From an uncultured Eubacteriales bacterium (GTDB lineage: Bacteria; Bacillota_I; Bacilli_A; RF39; UBA660): a stretch of 64,000 nt of DNA. Every line of letters begins with the position of its first letter. Position 1 is the first letter of the stretch. The stretch is taken from the NCBI GenBank assembly GCA_905188025.1, contig CAJJKI010000002.1:1-64000 (forward strand). The letters run 5' to 3'. Position numbers and translations under genes: made by a program. Below, in pieces: positions 61,421 through 64,000 of this stretch. The notes beneath the pieces are model-generated. The model searched no databases and was not told the origin of the DNA. It saw nothing but the letters and a program-made list of their open reading frames with translations.

Positions 61421-63277
61421 ATGGCGAGAGTGTTAAAGCAAAGCAAGACAAAAATTGGTTCAACTTCGAGTTCATCATGGACATGGAAGCAAGTAATAAA
61501 TGAATATTTTGAAGAAGATTCAAGTAATTCAAATTATTATATTACTTCTAATAAGTCAATTGTAGTTGTTCAATCTTATATTGGTGTAGCAAGTGGTAAA
61601 TCAACTGCTAGTTTTGGTGGTAGTGCAACAACAAATATAAAATGTGAAAGTGATAATAGAAGTAAAAGTCAATCTTGGATATATCAATCATTTTGGATTA
61701 ATCCTGGAGCTTGGAAATTAATTCAAGAAGAAGAATTTACTGTTGAACATAACTCAGATGGCAAGAAGACTATTTCAGTTTCATCAAGCTTATCAACTAC
61801 GTCATTTAACCCTAATAGTGCTAGTGCAAGTGGAAGTGTAGAACTTACTACAATTCCTCGTGCAAGTGATATAGCGGTATCTAATACTGATTTAGGACAA
61901 AATATACCAATAACAATAGGTAAAAAAGTAGACACTTTTACTAGTACATTAACTTACACGATTGGAACATTGACAGGTACTATTGTAGAAAAGACTAATT
62001 TATCTAACTATCCGTGGGTAATGAGTTCTACTTTAATCAATCAAATCAAAAATGCTTATCCCAATACTGGTTCATATGCCAAAGGTGGAGTAGAAGCAAA
62101 GGTTACTTGTAAAACATACAATGGAACTACTTTAATAGGTTCAAAAGATGCGACATTTAAATTATACATAACTGATAAACCTGTTATTAGTAGTGCTACA
62201 AGAACTGAATTAAACACTAAAATAAAAGCATTAACTACAAGTGTATTAAGGCACGCATCACAGAATAAATTTACAATTACTGCAACTGCTCCAACTGGTG
62301 CAAGTATTACAGGTTATAGAGTAAAAAACGGAACTCAGGACAGTGGACTATCAACAAGTAATGTAGTTAATCTAAACGATATTCAAACTTATTATGAAGA
62401 GAGTAATGTATTAAAAACTAAATTTATAGTCACTTGTGTAGATTCGAGAGGAAATGAATCTGAAGAATTTCCAGTAGTGTGCAATTTTATTAATTACATA
62501 CAAGTATCAATCAATAAGACTGATGTAACTATAAAACGAAGCTCAGGAACTTCTACAGATTGCAAAATTTATGCGACTGGTAATTTTTTCAATGGTAAGA
62601 TTGGAACGACCAGTAATACAATTGCATTTAAGGTAAGATCTAAACTAAAAAATGCTACTACATGGGGGAATTGGATAACAGTATCAACAACATATACTGG
62701 CAATACATTTAAAGTTAATAATGTCACTATAGCAGGTACATTCAGTTATACTGAAAATTATGATTTCGAACTTATGGCAACTGACAAAATAGGAGAAACA
62801 GATGATTATAGTAAAGTATTTGTAAATAGTGTTCCTACTGAAAAACATCACAGCAAAGGTGCATGGATAAGGGAACTATCAGCAGATAAATTAAATGCTT
62901 TATCAATAACAGATAATTTTTTGGGACTAATAATTTCAACTGGTAAAAATGAAAATGGTACTTGGATAAAATTTTCGAATGGTAGTATGATTTGTTTTGG
63001 AACAAAAGAGTTTTCGCCTACTTTTTCTGAGTTTTGGGGTCTTATGGCAACAGGAAAGTTGAAGATAACTTATCCACAAGAATTTTTAGAAAATACCGAC
63101 GCAGTTTTGACAATTTCAAAAGGGGATAATGTTTTTATCATTACTCAAGCAAATGTATCTAGTGAACATTCGACAAAAACACAATCACAAGAATTTAGAA
63201 TAGCTCATCCTTCGTCGATGGGTGCTGGAAGTCAAGACAATAGAGTATTTTTTATAGCAATTGGCAAATGGAAATAG
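61421..63277 (+). CDS. DUF859-type phage minor structural protein, 618 aa
   Basis: A 618-residue beta-rich protein that matches DUF859 in its N-terminal half (SSSWTWKQVINEYFEED; STASFGGSATTNIKC; FTVEHNSDGKKTISVSSSL). A C-terminal domain likely binds the receptor (NGTWIKFSNGSMICFG). The family is found at tail tips of streptococcal and related phages. AGGAAGTGA precedes ATG 61421. Confidence 0.78.
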   Translation: MARVLKQSKTKIGSTSSSSWTWKQVINEYFEEDSSNSNYYITSNKSIVVVQSYIGVASGKSTASFGGSATTNIKCESDNRSKSQSWIYQSFWINPGAWKLIQEEEFTVEHNSDGKKTISVSSSLSTTSFNPNSASASGSVELTTIPRASDIAVSNTDLGQNIPITIGKKVDTFTSTLTYTIGTLTGTIVEKTNLSNYPWVMSSTLINQIKNAYPNTGSYAKGGVEAKVTCKTYNGTTLIGSKDATFKLYITDKPVISSATRTELNTKIKALTTSVLRHASQNKFTITATAPTGASITGYRVKNGTQDSGLSTSNVVNLNDIQTYYEESNVLKTKFIVTCVDSRGNESEEFPVVCNFINYIQVSINKTDVTIKRSSGTSTDCKIYATGNFFNGKIGTTSNTIAFKVRSKLKNATTWGNWITVSTTYTGNTFKVNNVTIAGTFSYTENYDFELMATDKIGETDDYSKVFVNSVPTEKHHSKGAWIRELSADKLNALSITDNFLGLIISTGKNENGTWIKFSNGSMICFGTKEFSPTFSEFWGLMATGKLKITYPQEFLENTDAVLTISKGDNVFIITQANVSSEHSTKTQSQEFRIAHPSSMGAGSQDNRVFFIAIGKWK

Positions 63278-63295
63278 AAAGGAAAGTGATAATAT

Positions 63296-63655
63296 ATGAA
63301 AATAATAGGAAAAGAAATTCGTATAAATAGAGGTGATAGGCTACTAATAGATTTTTCTATCGATAATGGAGATGATAAATATACTTTTAAAGATGGAGAC
63401 AAGATTAAGTTCTCTATTTATAGAAAGAAAGAATTGGATAAAACACCAGTTTTACAAAAAGAATTTACACCAACAGTAGGTTCTACTAGTGTAGATATAG
63501 ACATATCAGGTGAAGATATGAAAATAGGCGAAATGGCAAACAAACCTATTGAGTACTGGTATGAAATAGAGTTAAATGGTGATTCAACAATCATAGGCTA
63601 TGATGAAGAAGGTGCAAAGAAATTAATTCTTTATCCTGAAGGTGCAGACTTATGA
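63296..63655 (+). CDS. BppU-like / tail-tip accessory protein, 119 aa
   Basis: A 119-residue beta protein (IRINRGDRLLIDFSID; YTFKDGDKIKFSIYRKK; YWYEIELNGDSTIIGYDEEGAKKLILYPEG). It resembles small proteins encoded next to receptor-binding genes (BppU N-terminal-like). GGAAAGTGAT precedes the ATG. It overlaps the next gene by 4 bp. Confidence 0.6.
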   Translation: MKIIGKEIRINRGDRLLIDFSIDNGDDKYTFKDGDKIKFSIYRKKELDKTPVLQKEFTPTVGSTSVDIDISGEDMKIGEMANKPIEYWYEIELNGDSTIIGYDEEGAKKLILYPEGADL

Positions 63656-64000
63656 TACAAGAAAAGCAAAATTTTAGTGGCGATCTAAATACTAAACAAT
63701 CGTTGAATGGTTCACTTAATAATGCTGTTATATATGTTGATCCAATTACACAAGAAAAGGAAGTCACACCCAGTAAACAAGTACAGGAAGTAGTACCTGA
63801 TAAAGGATTTACAGGTTTATCAAAAGTAATAGTTATTCCATATACACCTGTAGTTGCTAAAAAGAAAATATTAAATAATGGAACATATAAAGCCATAGTT
63901 GATGATTTAGATGGTTATAGCGAAGTTGAAGTTGCCACTAGTGGTGCAGATTTGACAGAATACTTTAAAGATACAATTTCATTTGGCGACGCTAATTCTA
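63652..64000 (+). CDS. tail/fibre protein, 3'-partial
   Basis: The frame from ATG 63652 stays open to the window end (116 residues). It starts with QEKQNFSGDLNTKQSLNGSL and has a domain like the tail-fibre repeats KEVTPSKQVQEVVPDKGFTG and KILNNGTYKAIVDDLDGYSEV. Similar repeats are common in phage fibre and hyaluronidase-like proteins of Firmicutes. The start overlaps the previous stop (ATGA). Confidence 0.7.
   Translation, partial: MIQEKQNFSGDLNTKQSLNGSLNNAVIYVDPITQEKEVTPSKQVQEVVPDKGFTGLSKVIVIPYTPVVAKKKILNNGTYKAIVDDLDGYSEVEVATSGADLTEYFKDTISFGDANS

Larger units (their letters stand above)
28879..64000. mobile_element. prophage (podovirus-like), left part; continues beyond the window
   Basis: At least 35 kb in ordered modules: integrase, lysogeny switch, replication and recombination, small early genes, late regulator, packaging, head, connectors, and tail/receptor. 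Reading frames look intact and regulatory sites are well kept, so it may be inducible. The + strand loses the host G excess. No tape measure or tail-tube gene is seen, pointing to a short-tailed virion. Confidence 0.9.

Overview
The window looks like a chromosome segment of an uncultured, very AT-rich, Gram-positive-type bacterium (Bacilli/RF39-like; the taxonomic call is inference). It uses the standard code: TGA is a stop throughout. Supporting host genes are a SUF iron-sulfur operon (sufC, a short sufB/D-type gene, sufS, sufU), D-Ala-D-Ala ligase, MscL, Maf, a P-type Ca2+ ATPase and ABC transporters. Host DNA carries a marked G-over-C excess on the + strand, even inside minus-strand genes. 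The two foreign blocks below lack it.

Layout. (1) 1-7.0 kb: a HerA-like ATPase (5'-truncated by the window edge), a membrane metalloprotease, one unknown gene and the SUF operon, which stops after sufU with no sufB. (2) 7.0-14.35 kb: a degenerate ISL3-type transposase remnant, then an apparently foreign ten-gene, almost fully overlapping operon. It encodes a nucleoside deoxyribosyltransferase-like enzyme, a pyruvoyl SpeD-like decarboxylase, a class I aminoacyl-tRNA-synthetase-like enzyme without a tRNA-binding C-terminus, two thymidylate-kinase-like P-loop kinases, a HhH-GPD DNA-glycosylase-like protein, a Nudix hydrolase, an alanine-dehydrogenase-family oxidoreductase and two methyltransferase-like proteins. 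I do not recognise this combination as any described pathway. The content suggests a modified nucleotide, a nucleotide/amino-acid conjugate, or base hypermodification. It is the best candidate here for an undescribed system. (3) 14.4-28.9 kb: ordinary host genes, most with clear promoters and intrinsic terminators, ending in an ABC importer whose ATPase gene is cut off after Walker B. (4) 28.9-64.0 kb: a prophage integrated into that ATPase gene by a large serine recombinase.

The prophage runs past the right edge of the window. From the left it has the integrase, early-left genes, a CI/Cro switch with readable promoters and operators, and a replication/recombination module (a DnaD-like initiator containing iterons, a helicase-loader-like protein, DUF1351, RecT, a metallo-beta-lactamase-fold protein, SSB, a NinB-like protein, RusA). 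A long run of small early genes follows, then a RinA-like late regulator, a terminator, terS/terL, portal, scaffold, capsid, an embedded tRNA-Gln, connectors, an 1813-residue polyvalent virion protein and tail/receptor proteins. No tape measure, tail tube or sheath gene is visible, which suggests a short-tailed (podovirus-like) virion. Lysis genes and attR must lie beyond 64 kb.

Starts were chosen by Shine-Dalgarno position. Several small genes listed here are shorter than 60 codons.
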